From Petunia secreta (lineage: Eukaryota > Streptophyta > Magnoliopsida > Solanales > Solanaceae): 64,000 nucleotides of DNA. Below, one piece after another: positions 54,765-64,000 of the stretch. The translations under genes were made by a program, and so were the position numbers. Within the stretch, counting starts at the first letter, position 1; each line of letters starts with the position of its first letter. The DNA is taken from NCBI GenBank assembly GCA_029990175.1, contig JARKIP010000005.1:56843001-56907000 (forward strand), in the 5' to 3' direction. Below the pieces are notes generated by a model. The model ran no database searches, was not told the DNA's origin, and saw only the letters and a program-made list of their open reading frames with translations.

Positions 54765-55658
54765 TGTTATAATCTAAGCAGCTCCTATGGACACTAGAAG
54801 GGGGAGATAGATTGAACACTGTCTACCGATTTTTCTTTACAAGAACCTGATTCTCCTTCTTGACTCAACAGTTTGTACTTTTGCACTACAACACACACAC
54901 TCAAAAGGCACAAGGAGCACGATATTTTTATGTGGAAAACTCCTTGCTCAAGGGAGAAAAACCACGACCCACACTCTGAGATTTTCGAATCAATCCACTA
55001 ACACAACGAGCAAGTTTCTGATTACAAAACTCTGTAACCAGGGGGCTACACTCTAGACCCTAATCACTCAACAAAGCTAACCTCTAGCTTTACAAAGTAA
55101 TCTCTCAGATGTTCACCTAGCACAATTTGCTTCTATGATAAGCAGATAGGTAATATCAATGATAGCATAAAAAACAAGACAACTTACAAACCAAGAACCT
55201 AGACAAAATATCTAGACTCTATCTACTTTAGCTCCATCAGTTGTCTTCTTCAGTTATCTCACGTTGAAAGTTGCTGAATCGCTTGTGTATGCTCTCAACT
55301 CTCTGTTTATGAATAACTAACTTACGGCTGCATCAACTACTTGTATTTATATGGGCTTTGAAAATCCTAGTTGAGTTCTACAAGGAAACCTTATAAATAT
55401 GGCAAGACCAGATTTCCTGTAACCCTTCCCTTGTTTAAGTCCAACTCGTATTAGTACTTCGAAGACACAGCCTGGGCACCACCTCTTTTAGTCTGACTAG
55501 GATGCATATTCGTTCACGCACCACTACTCCTAATTCCGTAGGGATTTGAAACCCTCAATATTTTCGATCAGTGGTGCCCTTCTATACAATGACCAGGTTG
55601 TCCTCCAGAACACCTAGGTTCTTCTCGTATGTCATTCTTCAAAAATATTTCCTCAACA
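54765..55658 (-). repeat. Copia-2 3' LTR
   Basis: The right edge cctcaaca is fixed by the adjoining polypurine tract. The left edge TGTTATAATC at 54765 is the best TG/CA match (minus strand TGTTGAGG ... ATTATAACA) and is less certain. It contains the phrases caaggagcacgatattttta and gtggaaaactccttgctcaa, of a type common in plant Copia LTRs. Confidence 0.65.
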
Positions 55659-55672
55659 AATTCCCCCTTTTT
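55659..55672 (-). other. Copia-2 polypurine tract
   Basis: Minus-strand AAAAAGGGGGAATT precedes the LTR, with upstream gtttgtcatcatc as in Copia-1. Confidence 0.82.
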
Positions 55673-56118
55673 GATGATGACAAACAATGTTGCCAAAGAA
55701 CCTAAATAGACAAAATTTCCAAAACACAAAAACAAAATAACTGTTTGAAAAATTTAAAACAGATGAGTTAGGTCACAAACACCCAAACATTTCCTTCTTC
55801 CCCTTTTTGGCATCGTCGAAAAGATTCAAACACCTGCAAGAATCAGTTAGTACTATCCAGTCTAATGCACAAGGCAAGCAAGTCAACTAGAAGTAAACAC
55901 ACAGAATTAAGGCTAAGGGTTCAAATAGAACCAAATATTATAGAACAGACCCAAAACAAGCAAAAGAAATTTAAAACCATTCATCCAGGGCGTGACAACC
56001 ACACAACCCTATTAAGTACATAACAGTGAAAAGATTGTCTTAAAGTCACATATCAAGGAAGGACATGGAGAGATAAGGGAGGGTATTTATCAAGGACAGG
56101 GAGGAAGAAAGGTAGGAC

Positions 56119-58378
56119 TCAGGGGTTCAAGTTGAAGTGCTTGACAAGTGCCTCAAGGTTCTTCGTATTCTTTGCCCTTTCCATCACCAGCTCGGCCTCA
56201 TACTTGTGACACTCAATTTTCAATCGATCAATTTCTTGGTCCTTCAACTCCAGCTTCCTCTACAGCTCAGCATTCTCTGTATTTACTTCAAGAACATGAT
56301 GCTCCAGTTCTTTTACTGCTGCAATAGCTTCTTCTGGTCCATAGTCCTCACTTTCTTCAGACTGCTCCTACTTAACCTGCACTGGTTTCTTGGAAGCTCT
56401 CTTCTCTTTGAAGAAATTACAATTTTTCAGCACATTCAGCCCAAACATTTGATGAATTGTGGGCTTTTTACCTGCTTCCAAAGGAACCCCAAAGTGGTCA
56501 AGAACCTACTGAAGGATGTAGGAATGCACCAAGGAATATGGCTTCTGATCAGTGTCTGCAATCCTTTTTATGTGTCTGATTATCAGACCAGGTAGATTGA
56601 TTCTCACTCCTCTGTCCAGCAGGTCCATGTAGGTCAAGTCAAGGGCACTGGCCTCAATGTTCCTTTCTCCCCTTGGTAGTAGAAACCTATGAACACACTC
56701 AAAAAGTAACTGATGAGCCGGCTCCATCTCCTTCTTATCAACTCTACTCTCTTTGCTGAGTTTGGTTTTTCCTGAGAATTTTTTCACCACACTCAAAGGA
56801 GTCACTCCATCAGTTCTTTTTGGACACTTTAACTTAATATACCTGCAATAACCTTCAGCAGGGACATTAAGTATCACTCCCAACCCTGTCCTCCCAAATT
56901 CAATCTCTACTCCCTCACAACATAAAACACTCTTCTGGCAGCAACTCTGCAATTTGTATAGAACTCCCTGATTTCATCAGAATACTGCAGTCTGTCTTTC
57001 TTGGCAAAGAGGTTTAACCAGCCTTGATCCTCTACCTTTCTGAGTAGAGGTTTCATGTTGTGCTTCTGCAGATCACCCAGGATGCTCCCAGCCAATATCT
57101 GGTGTTTTGCAAAAAAGTCTGTTCTGTCAACCTCCTCACCAGTGCCTTTTCTTTTCTTCTTGCTCTCCAACTCACTGTCTGTATCTGAGTCACTGGGTTC
57201 CACAAAGCTTCCAGCTTCATCACTTTCTTCTTTGGACTCAACAACCTTTTTCTCATTCTTCTTTTCCTCCTGTTTTCCAGCCTTCATATTCTTGACCGTC
57301 TTTTCTAGTTTCTCCGCCTTCTCTAACTGCTGCTTCAGGGCAGACCTGGTTGCCACCCTTCTTGGTGCTGGCTGAGCAGCAGTTTTGTCATCACTCTCAG
57401 TCCTCTCCTCCTGAGATTTCTCACTACTTTTATCCACAAGTCTGCTTTTGGGCACAGACTTTCCCCCTTTCAACAATCTCCTTCTCTTATCAACTTCAAC
57501 TTTTGTCTCACTTACAAACACCACTTCCTCTTTTTCACCCTCTAACAACAACTTCTCATCTTCCTCCCTAAATTTCCTTTTTACACTCTTTCTTTCCTTT
57601 TCCTCAACTTTCTCTATAACTTTTTCACTTTCATCATTTCCCTCTTGAAATTCCTCCTCCTTTCCTCATCAGAATCAGTCCAATTTAGTTCTACATCATC
57701 AGCCACAATAGGATCTGAGCGAGAACCAGGTGCTTCACTCAAATCCTTTGCAGCCTCAAAAAAACTAGGTGCTCCAACTACAGGACCTTCTAACACAGAC
57801 AACGCATGACCTTTTTCGAGAGGAACAGTCTCCAAACTAGGTTCATTGACATGTTCCTTCTGGGATTCAGCAGAATCCTCTTTTCTAAATCTTTCCACCA
57901 TGTTTTTAACTACATTAACCTCCATCGTTTCCTCAGTTACTAAGGGCACATGAAAACTAGACTTAAGCATAGGCTCCTCCTGAACAACCTTCAAGTTTTC
58001 CTCAACTACATGCACCTTATCAGACATTCCACTAGGCTCTATCTTTTCTACGATTTCATCTAGTCCTTTAACCAATGTTTCAGTACTCAATTTCCCAAGA
58101 CTTTTTAAAGACTTTAAAGCAGTAGAATCAGATAGTGTAGAGTCATGTTTTACCTCGACCAATTTTTCGTCGGAGACTCGCTCTTCCTGCGTAGGAAGCG
58201 CGGGTCTGGCAACCTTCTTCTTGGCACTTGTCTTTCCTACCGTTTTGAGAAATTTTACCCTAGCTTTGAAGATTCTCTCCACGAGAGTAGAGGGAGGGGG
58301 TTTGGGAGTAGATTTCTTGGACGTTTGGGTCTCTGAGGTCATAGTAGGAGTAGCGGAGGTGGATTGTGCTTGAGACAT
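56119..58378 (-). pseudogene. Copia-2 extra (envelope-position) gene, plant-transposon domain, broken
   Basis: It begins MSQAQSTSATPTMTSETQ, a Ser/Thr/Pro-rich start like that of Copia-1. It continues through Lys/Glu-rich regions (58378-57614, then 57551-56907 after a one-base shift) to QILAGSILGDLQKHNM and WLNLFAKKDRLQYSDEIREFY. After another shift, 56952-56506 gives LGVILNVPAEGYCRYI, PAHQLLFECVHRFLLPRGE and LTYMDLLDRGVRINLPGLI, the PF20167-like core. A coiled coil follows and the frame ends LVKHFNLNP at 56119. No signal peptide or membrane segment is evident. Parallel domain order in Copia-1 supports homology. Confidence 0.65.
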
Positions 58379-58979
58379 GGCAAATTCTTGGTTAGGGTTT
58401 CTGGGAGAATGAAGGCAATTTTTGATTTTAGAGAGAGAAATAGAATGGTGGAGGAGGATTCGGGAAGAAGTAATAGGGTCAGGGGTTTTCTATGGGGAAA
58501 ATATGCTAATAATGACTAAGAGGCAAAAAGCAGCTTTTTGAAGTTTTGAAAACCGGGAAAAAAGGTACTGATTTGACGGTTATATAGACTTACCCAAATA
58601 AGGTTTTTTGAAATGAGTGGGGTCCGGCAAAGTGTAGTAGAAGTCTTAACACAAAAAGAATTGTTCCTATAATCAAGGACGATTACAAGAACATGGGAAG
58701 CCTTCCTTGACACACATATAATTTACAATCAACTTTAGTTATGACACTTAACATAAATAGCTGTGTAGCTGTACTTGGACATAGTTCCTCATGCTTGCCT
58801 TGGTTCTTTCTATGTACCCTGTAGATTCTTTCGTGGGAACACATTAGCCCGACCTGGTTCTACTCAGCTGAACAAGTATACTTAAGAAAGTACAAACTTT
58901 AGACTGGACAATAACAACAATAGTCACAAACAGGTTGCTGAACACTTAACTAACCAATCATTGGGGAACAAATGCTGAG

Positions 58980-59569
58980 TCATCCCTGTATTTTGGTCAT
59001 CCCTAACTCCAACCTGTTCCTCTCATGAGTCTTGTTCAGTGCTTTGGTAAAGATGTCAGCAATTTGATCTTCAGTCCTGCACGAATTCATAATAGTCAGA
59101 CCCTTTTCTACATTATCTTTAAGAAAATGGCATCTAATATCAATGTGCTTTGTTCTTTTGTGTTGGACTGGGTTCTTGGCAATGTTTACTGCACTTCTGT
59201 TATCACAGAAAATAGGCACAACTCTATATTTAATTCCAAAGTCCTCCAACTACTGTTTGATCCATAGCAATTGTGAGCAGCAAGATGCAGCTGCTACATA
59301 CACAGCTTCAGCAGTAGATAAGGCAACTGAGTTCTGCTTCTTTATTGCCCAAGAAACTAAGCAAGGACCAAGAAAATATGTCATTCCTATAGTGCTCTTC
59401 CTGTCCACCAAGTGACCTGCATAATCTGCATCAGTAAGACCAATTAGCTCAAAAGTACCTCCTCTTGGGTACCATAGACATAGATCTTAAGTTCCCTTCA
59501 GGTATCTCAAGATCCTCTTCACAGCCATCAAGTGTGATTCCTTAGGCTTGGACTGGAATCTAGGTGATG
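58980..59569 (-). pseudogene. Copia-2 RNase H fragment of pol
   Basis: Reads, from the truncated end, SKPKESHLMAVKRILRYLKG, a stop, then LTDADYAGHLVDRKSTIGMT, KKQNSVALSTAEAVYVAAAS, a stop near 59251, and 59249-58980 with FCDNRSAVNIAKNPVQHKRT, HIDIRCHFLKD and DQIADIFTKAL. This is the C-terminal end of Copia pol. About 600 bp without ORF separate it from the extra gene. Confidence 0.88.
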
Positions 59570-60315
59570 TTTGGCAATATTTGCCTATTTTACCTTAATA
59601 TCTTGTCACATTTTGGTACTTTATGCGCTCGTTATATGTGATAATTGTGTTTCTTATGGTCACTTATCGTATTTGTGATTTTAGGAATGGTGCGGATGAA
59701 TTCGAGACAAGAACAATCAAATTGGAGTTAATGGACACATTGGAAGCTATTGTGAAAGCAAGGCTTCCAAGAAAGCCCTGAGGAGTTGGAAGCTATACTG
59801 GGAGCAAGGCTTCAGAGATAGCTTTGGAGTTGGAAGCTATAGTGGAAGCATGGCTTCTACGAAAGTTTTGAGGCTGACGAAACACAAGTTTTCCCAACTT
59901 GATTAGGCTTTGGTTTAGCTTATCCTAGCACTTTGTAAGCACGATAAAACCTCATTTATTTCGGTTTCTTAGGAGAAGGTCAGTTTTGGAGAAGAGGGGA
60001 GGAGCCCAAGATGTCGTCTAAATAAGTTCTTTCTCTCTTTCTCTTATTCTTCTCTTTAATTCTATAGTTTGTTCGTTCTAGAGTTAGGGCAATTACATGA
60101 AGGTTCATGTTTGAAAATTGATTTCTTCCTATTGGTTTACTACTACAGATTGTTTATTCTTTGTTGAGCCTAATTGTTTGGTTATCAGGGCCCGAAAATT
60201 GAACACTATCTACGGTTTACAAGTTAAACTCGATAGAGGGAACTTGTGAACGCACATAAGAAAGAATAGGGCTTGATTGTGAACCTGGGCAACAGAGAAT
60301 CGATTTGCGGGTAGG
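59570..60315. other. LTR-like fragment of an unidentified retroelement
   Basis: No gene. The sequence after 59570 (gtgatgtttggcaatatttg) is unrelated to Copia-2. T/C-rich runs (ctttctctctttctcttatt near 60032) and an imperfect tandem repeat (59740-59876) recall plant Gypsy LTRs, but I cannot name the family. It is cut by the chromovirus LTR at 60316. Confidence 0.45.
59740..59876. repeat. Imperfect tandem repeat, three units of 44-46 bp
   Basis: Units start ttggaagctat at 59740, 59786 and 59830 and contain (g)aagcaaggcttc-like cores, themselves small inverted repeats (gaagc ... gcttc). Confidence 0.85.
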
Positions 60316-60987
60316 TGACACAACCCGAATTTTTCGCTAGGCCGTGCGGGCACCCTACATCCTACCCTAGACCCGTCGGGCAAACCCTTAACAACTGAAT
60401 TAGGAAAATGAATATAAATCCAACTCATAAATAAGAATAAAACTTAAAAAAAAGCACAGATGTACAAAAGAAATTACATCTAACTACCCAACATACTAGG
60501 TTTAGAGCTATCCAGACTAGACATCTAAGAGTACGAAAGAAGACATATACCTCTTGAAGGGAGAAAAATGATACAGGAATAATAAACATGAAACTGTGGC
60601 CATCCTAAATAAAAGCTGGCTCACCCTGACAGCTGAAGTCGTCTTCGCTCCTTCACAACGTGTCGAACTCAATCCTGGAGCAAACCTGCCGGAACGAAAT
60701 AGATAGACAAGGACAAACAACAAAAAAGGGTGAGTCCAAAGGACTCAATAAATGGGGCAGACTAGCCGCCTCAAAGAATAGGATAGCTAGCCAGGGAGAA
60801 GAAAAACAGATAAACCAAATTCCTTTTATTTAAATTATAAAAAGACAGAGCCACATAATAACCGGAAACACGTATGGATCACAAACTCATAAACAACTAA
60901 GAACATAAGATAGACAGAACATATAGGTATCTCGAACATATCAACAATCAGAAATACATCTCATTATATGTAAATACTGTTGCAGCG

Positions 60988-61097
60988 TGCAACCTCCATA
61001 TATTTATACTTTCGTGACGTGCAACCCGATCCATATATTTATACTGTCGCACCGTGAAACCCGATCCATATGTTTATATGTCGTGGCGTGCGACCCA
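60988..61097. repeat. Tandem repeat, 32-35-bp unit, about three copies, in the LTR
   Basis: Units start tgcaacctcc (60988), tgcaacccgatcc (61020), tgaaacccgatcc (61055) and a partial tgcgaccc (61089), each with atatatttatact and a cgtgacg-type end. Confidence 0.85.
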
Positions 61098-61264
61098 GAA
61101 TACGATCAGAAATATATAGGCAAACTGAAATATGTCCAGACCATGTTATACATACCGTATATATAAAACACAACACAATACACACAATAGTTAGCATGTG
61201 GTGCAATGAAATGAGATGAATGCGGTATGATGCAATGCAGCCACATATGCCTGATACCTATCTC

Positions 61265-61530
61265 CAGCGCGAGATTCTCATCGTCTTCCAGGAGATATAT
61301 GCAATAATGACCCTTCACCAGCTCGGGACTCTCATCGATTACGGGGAAGTATATGCAATGATGACCTTTTAGTGGCTCGGGACTCTCATCGATTACCGGG
61401 AAGTATATGCAATAATGACCCTTCGCCGGTGCGGGACTGTCATCGCCAACCGGGAAGTATATGCAATAATGACCCTTCGCCGGTGCGGGACTCTCCTCGC
61501 CAACCAGGAAGTATATGCAATGCTCAAAAC
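61265..61530. repeat. Tandem repeat, exact 54-bp period, about 4.5 copies, in the LTR
   Basis: The word gcaataatga (or variant) falls at 61301, 61355, 61409, 61463 and 61517. Each unit contains cgggactctcatcg and gggaagtatat. Since 54 is divisible by three, a minus-strand frame stays open through it, giving a spurious 18-residue protein repeat. Confidence 0.92.
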
Positions 61531-62822
61531 TAGAGTGCAATGCTCATATGTTCAATGCAATACCAAAAACAGGGCATAACGTATAATATACAATGTAAAT
61601 TCAAAGCTAAGGCGTAATGAGTATGCCTATTGGCAGCTACACACGTAAGGAACACGTGGTAGAGTATGCACAAGGCCAAGTGCCTCCAAAGAAATGGATA
61701 TGAACACTTACCTTGTTACAAAGTTAGCGCATCCACTCAATAACTGCTTTGTCCTTTGGATTCATTGCCAAACGATCCTGCTTATTCAATAAGCAGAAAA
61801 TATATCAAATTAGGCTAAAGGCTTCATTCCTCACATCTTAGGGCAATCCGGTTAGGAACCTGATACCCTATTCACATACGCAATACGTAGGTCAGGCCTA
61901 TGTACAGGGTTCAAAGTCACATAACCAAACCCTAAATAAATTACATGTATATGTTGCCCATAACTCACTGAGCACGAATATATAATCAATTTCATTATTA
62001 GGGTCCAATTAACCCTTTAAACTATTAATTGAACTTATTAAAATGATGTCTAATATCCCGATTTTTATCGTTAAAATATATTCAAACACACTTAATAAAC
62101 TCAAATAATGCATTAAGATCATTACCTGAATGTTTCGGGGTGAAAATTCTATCTTTTCCCGGCTCTTTTTTCATTTTATGGTATTTTTTCTTTGTTTACG
62201 TTTTCCTTATTTCTCGTTATCTTCTCCTCTTTTTTGTAGACTTTAAGCTAACGGATTAAGAATCCCTTAGCACCGCCTCTTCAATCGTTTTTGTTTCTTT
62301 CTTTTTCCTTTTTCTTTTATTTCTTTTACTTTTATATTTTCTTTTTTTAAGAAAATTACAATGGTACCCTACGATATTCAAAATAATTCCAACTTTTGCA
62401 TACAAGTTATACCAAATTTATGTGACGTACTAAGGCAGATCTCAAATCGGATTCCAGAAACTCAAGAAGCGAATTAAAGCGGAAAAGATCAAATTCTTTA
62501 GACTTTCGGCATTTTAGCGGAAACTAGCCGAACAATCTCGAAATTCACTTTTGAAAGTTCGCACAAGTCACAATTAATCATACCAACTTAACGGCACTTT
62601 CGGATTTCGAATCGGAGTTCATTCGTCAAAATCGAGCTTGAAAATTTCTTTTTAATATTTATCGACAATAAAAACTGAAATCTTCTTCCGATACGTGCCA
62701 AACGAGGTCTGATTTAGCTCAAATTTTCCAGACAGGTCCTAATGGACCTTACGAATATTTTAAAATTATCGGCACGCCAATCGGAGTCCTAACTTTCGAA
62801 ACGACTGACCGAGGTCGTTTCA

Positions 62823-62837
62823 TTCTCCTCCACTTAG
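62823..62837 (-). other. Chromovirus-like polypurine tract
   Basis: Minus-strand CTAAGTGGAGGAGAA abuts the LTR start. Just upstream (minus) is the near-palindrome CTCGTTCGAGGACGAACGAG, a familiar feature before the polypurine tract of Tekay/Del-type elements. Confidence 0.75.
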
Positions 62838-64000
62838 ACTCTCGTTCGTCCTCGAACGAGTTTGAGTCTAAAGCAAAATTCATTCAGATAATAAGAGGAC
62901 TTGCATGACCTTCATAAACTATTCCATGGATATTATCTCATGATTACAGAATCAGAATTATAACGCGCACATCAACTCTTGGATAAAAACATAGCTGGAT
63001 AATATCATAATATTACCGCTCAGATTATTCTGACTAAACTGGCCTTTTCTTGATCATGAGGAGAGAGTTCTACATTGTCGGAACAAAGATATACGGGACT
63101 CTGGATGGAATAACATAATTTTGACAATGAATCGCCTCCTCGATATACTTTTCGATATAGAACATGTCGATGAAATAAATAATTAGCTTACGCTTCAGCA
63201 GCGCCTTAGAGATTTAATATTAGCATTCAGTATTGGAGAAAGACTCCTCTACTTAGAGCACAAACTCATGCAGCTATTTGAATAGGAATACCCATCCCCG
63301 CACAGTCTGCTGGACTAAAGAAGATTTAGCTAATAGCTGAACGTAGGCAGACCTAAGCTACCAACTACCCTTTCGAGTTGCCAAACAGCTGCAACTCTCG
63401 AGTCACAACTCCATACATTTTCTATAAGCACCACCGCCTGATGGATCAAATCAAAGGTCAAATGACGCCTCTCATTACCCTTAATAGCCTTGAAACGATA
63501 ATGTGCTTACCCGGCTACCTTGGCACGCACTTTGGCTCAACGCAGGGAATATCACAATAGGTTACTGGCCGACTAAGCTCACCACTGTGAACAAAGAAGA
63601 TATGGCAACAGACTGAGGATAGAAATAATTAGGGCTTTAGAAAGCTCTTCTTCTTATTTATTTGGCTACCAGAGCTAGACTACTTACGAGTCAGGCTAAC
63701 CGAAGGATCGCAATTGAAGAAATAGACATTAAATGAGCTTTATGGAACAAAATCTATGTCAATTTAACCTCCCTATGAAAAGGATACTCTGAAAATTACC
63801 AGAAAACCCTTTTACAACTAAGACAAGCTCATAGAATAACATGACTCTACTAGCGCCTCGAACCATGAGGAGATACATAGATCGAGTATTATTTACTTAT
63901 CACTTTGTACCGGAAGAAACGATAACACTTTTTGATGGTGACGAATTAGGATCCCATTATCCTACCAACATTGAATTGCGACGAGAAATGTAAACTGATT
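62838..64000 (-). mobile_element. Internal 3' region of the chromovirus-like element, continues past window
   Basis: About 1.16 kb of sequence inside the element. I see no recognisable pol or chromodomain frame on the minus strand, so this is probably 3' untranslated or decayed sequence. The short plus-strand frame at 63378-63560 has no features of a protein. Confidence 0.55.

Larger units (their letters stand above)
54765..59569 (-). mobile_element. Copia-2: 5'-truncated SIRE-like Copia element
   Basis: The minus strand carries the end of RNase H, an extra 3' gene, a polypurine tract and one LTR. Gag, protease, integrase and most of RT are absent: the RNase H reading stops at about 59569 where unrelated LTR-like sequence begins. 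The organisation matches Copia-1, but sequence similarity outside pol is low, so it is a different family of the same lineage. Confidence 0.82.
60316..62822 (-). repeat. Chromovirus-like (Tekay/Del type) Gypsy 3' LTR, 2.5 kb
   Basis: Edges TGACACAACC and GGTCGTTTCA form an imperfect inverted repeat (8 of 10 bases). On the minus strand the LTR begins TGAAACGACC directly after a polypurine tract, and ends GGTTGTGTCA. Length and edges fit plant chromovirus LTRs (TGTAACGACCC...), and the internal short repeats are of a kind seen in solanaceous elements. It contains no gene; apparent frames at 61106-61540 are produced by a tandem repeat. The second LTR lies outside the window. Confidence 0.7.

Noticed and set aside
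57055..57375. Plus-strand frames of 60-106 codons opposite the Copia-2 extra gene
   Set aside because: They are shadows of a Lys/Glu-rich minus-strand gene, giving Phe/Ser-rich nonsense.
61265..61530. Possible CRISPR-like array
   Set aside because: There are no unique spacers; whole 54-bp units repeat, and the context is a plant LTR.
61106..61540. Minus-strand 144-codon frame with 18-residue repeats (CIYFPVGDDSPAPAKGHY type)
   Set aside because: It is a by-product of a 54-bp tandem repeat inside an LTR; 54 is a multiple of three, so the frame stays open without coding.
1..64000. Host genes, rRNA or tRNA genes
   Set aside because: Every frame with recognisable similarity belongs to a transposable element, and no cloverleaf or rRNA sequence was noticed in the spacers.

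Overview
The window is plant nuclear DNA made almost entirely of transposable elements; I see no ordinary host gene. The Stowaway-like MITE remnant, the SIRE-type Copia elements with an extra 3' gene and the character of the LTRs point to a dicot, most likely a solanaceous plant (inference, moderate confidence).

Layout: (1) 1-12430, Mutator-like element A (MULE-A), cut off at its left by the window edge. (2) 12431-13496, AT-rich sequence with a diverged tandem repeat. (3) 13497-21886, decayed Ty3/Gypsy element 1 (Athila/Tat-like) with a 3' LTR but no recognisable 5' LTR. (4) 21887-35307, MULE-B, a collinear second copy of the same multigene MULE. (5) 35308-35521, truncated Stowaway-like MITE. 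(6) about 35930-51640, decayed Gypsy element 2, split by a complete 9.7-kb Copia element (41675-51340, minus strand) flanked by the 5-bp target duplication GTTAA. (7) 51641-54764, a palindrome-rich stretch and a broken gene for a plant-transposon-associated protein. (8) 54765-59569, a 5'-truncated Copia element (minus). (9) 59570-60315, LTR-like fragment with tandem repeats. (10) 60316-64000, a 2.5-kb LTR plus adjoining internal sequence of a chromovirus-like Gypsy element (minus).

The most interesting system is the MULE. Each copy carries a Mutator-type transposase with SWIM and CCHC zinc fingers, a divergent minus-strand gene joining a DUF1985 domain to a Ulp1/C48 cysteine protease domain, a GRF zinc-finger protein with a C-terminal membrane segment, and several short coiled-coil proteins, three of which end in similar Pro-rich tails. 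This gene set resembles VANDAL/Kaonashi/CUMULE-type MULEs. In the gaps between coding pieces (introns, 5' UTR introns, spacers) the short word TGTTC/GAACA recurs at several times chance frequency, while exons show close to chance frequency. That pattern resembles the short motifs recognised by VANDAL-encoded anti-silencing proteins in Arabidopsis, so it may mark binding sites for a protein encoded by the element itself. Spacers are also built from repeated modules: a 135-140-bp block downstream of several genes, and a 0.7-0.8-kb promoter/5' UTR block present twice per element.

Most coding regions are broken. MULE-A and MULE-B carry mostly different lesions; the only gene open in both copies is the 96/97-residue coiled-coil ORF.
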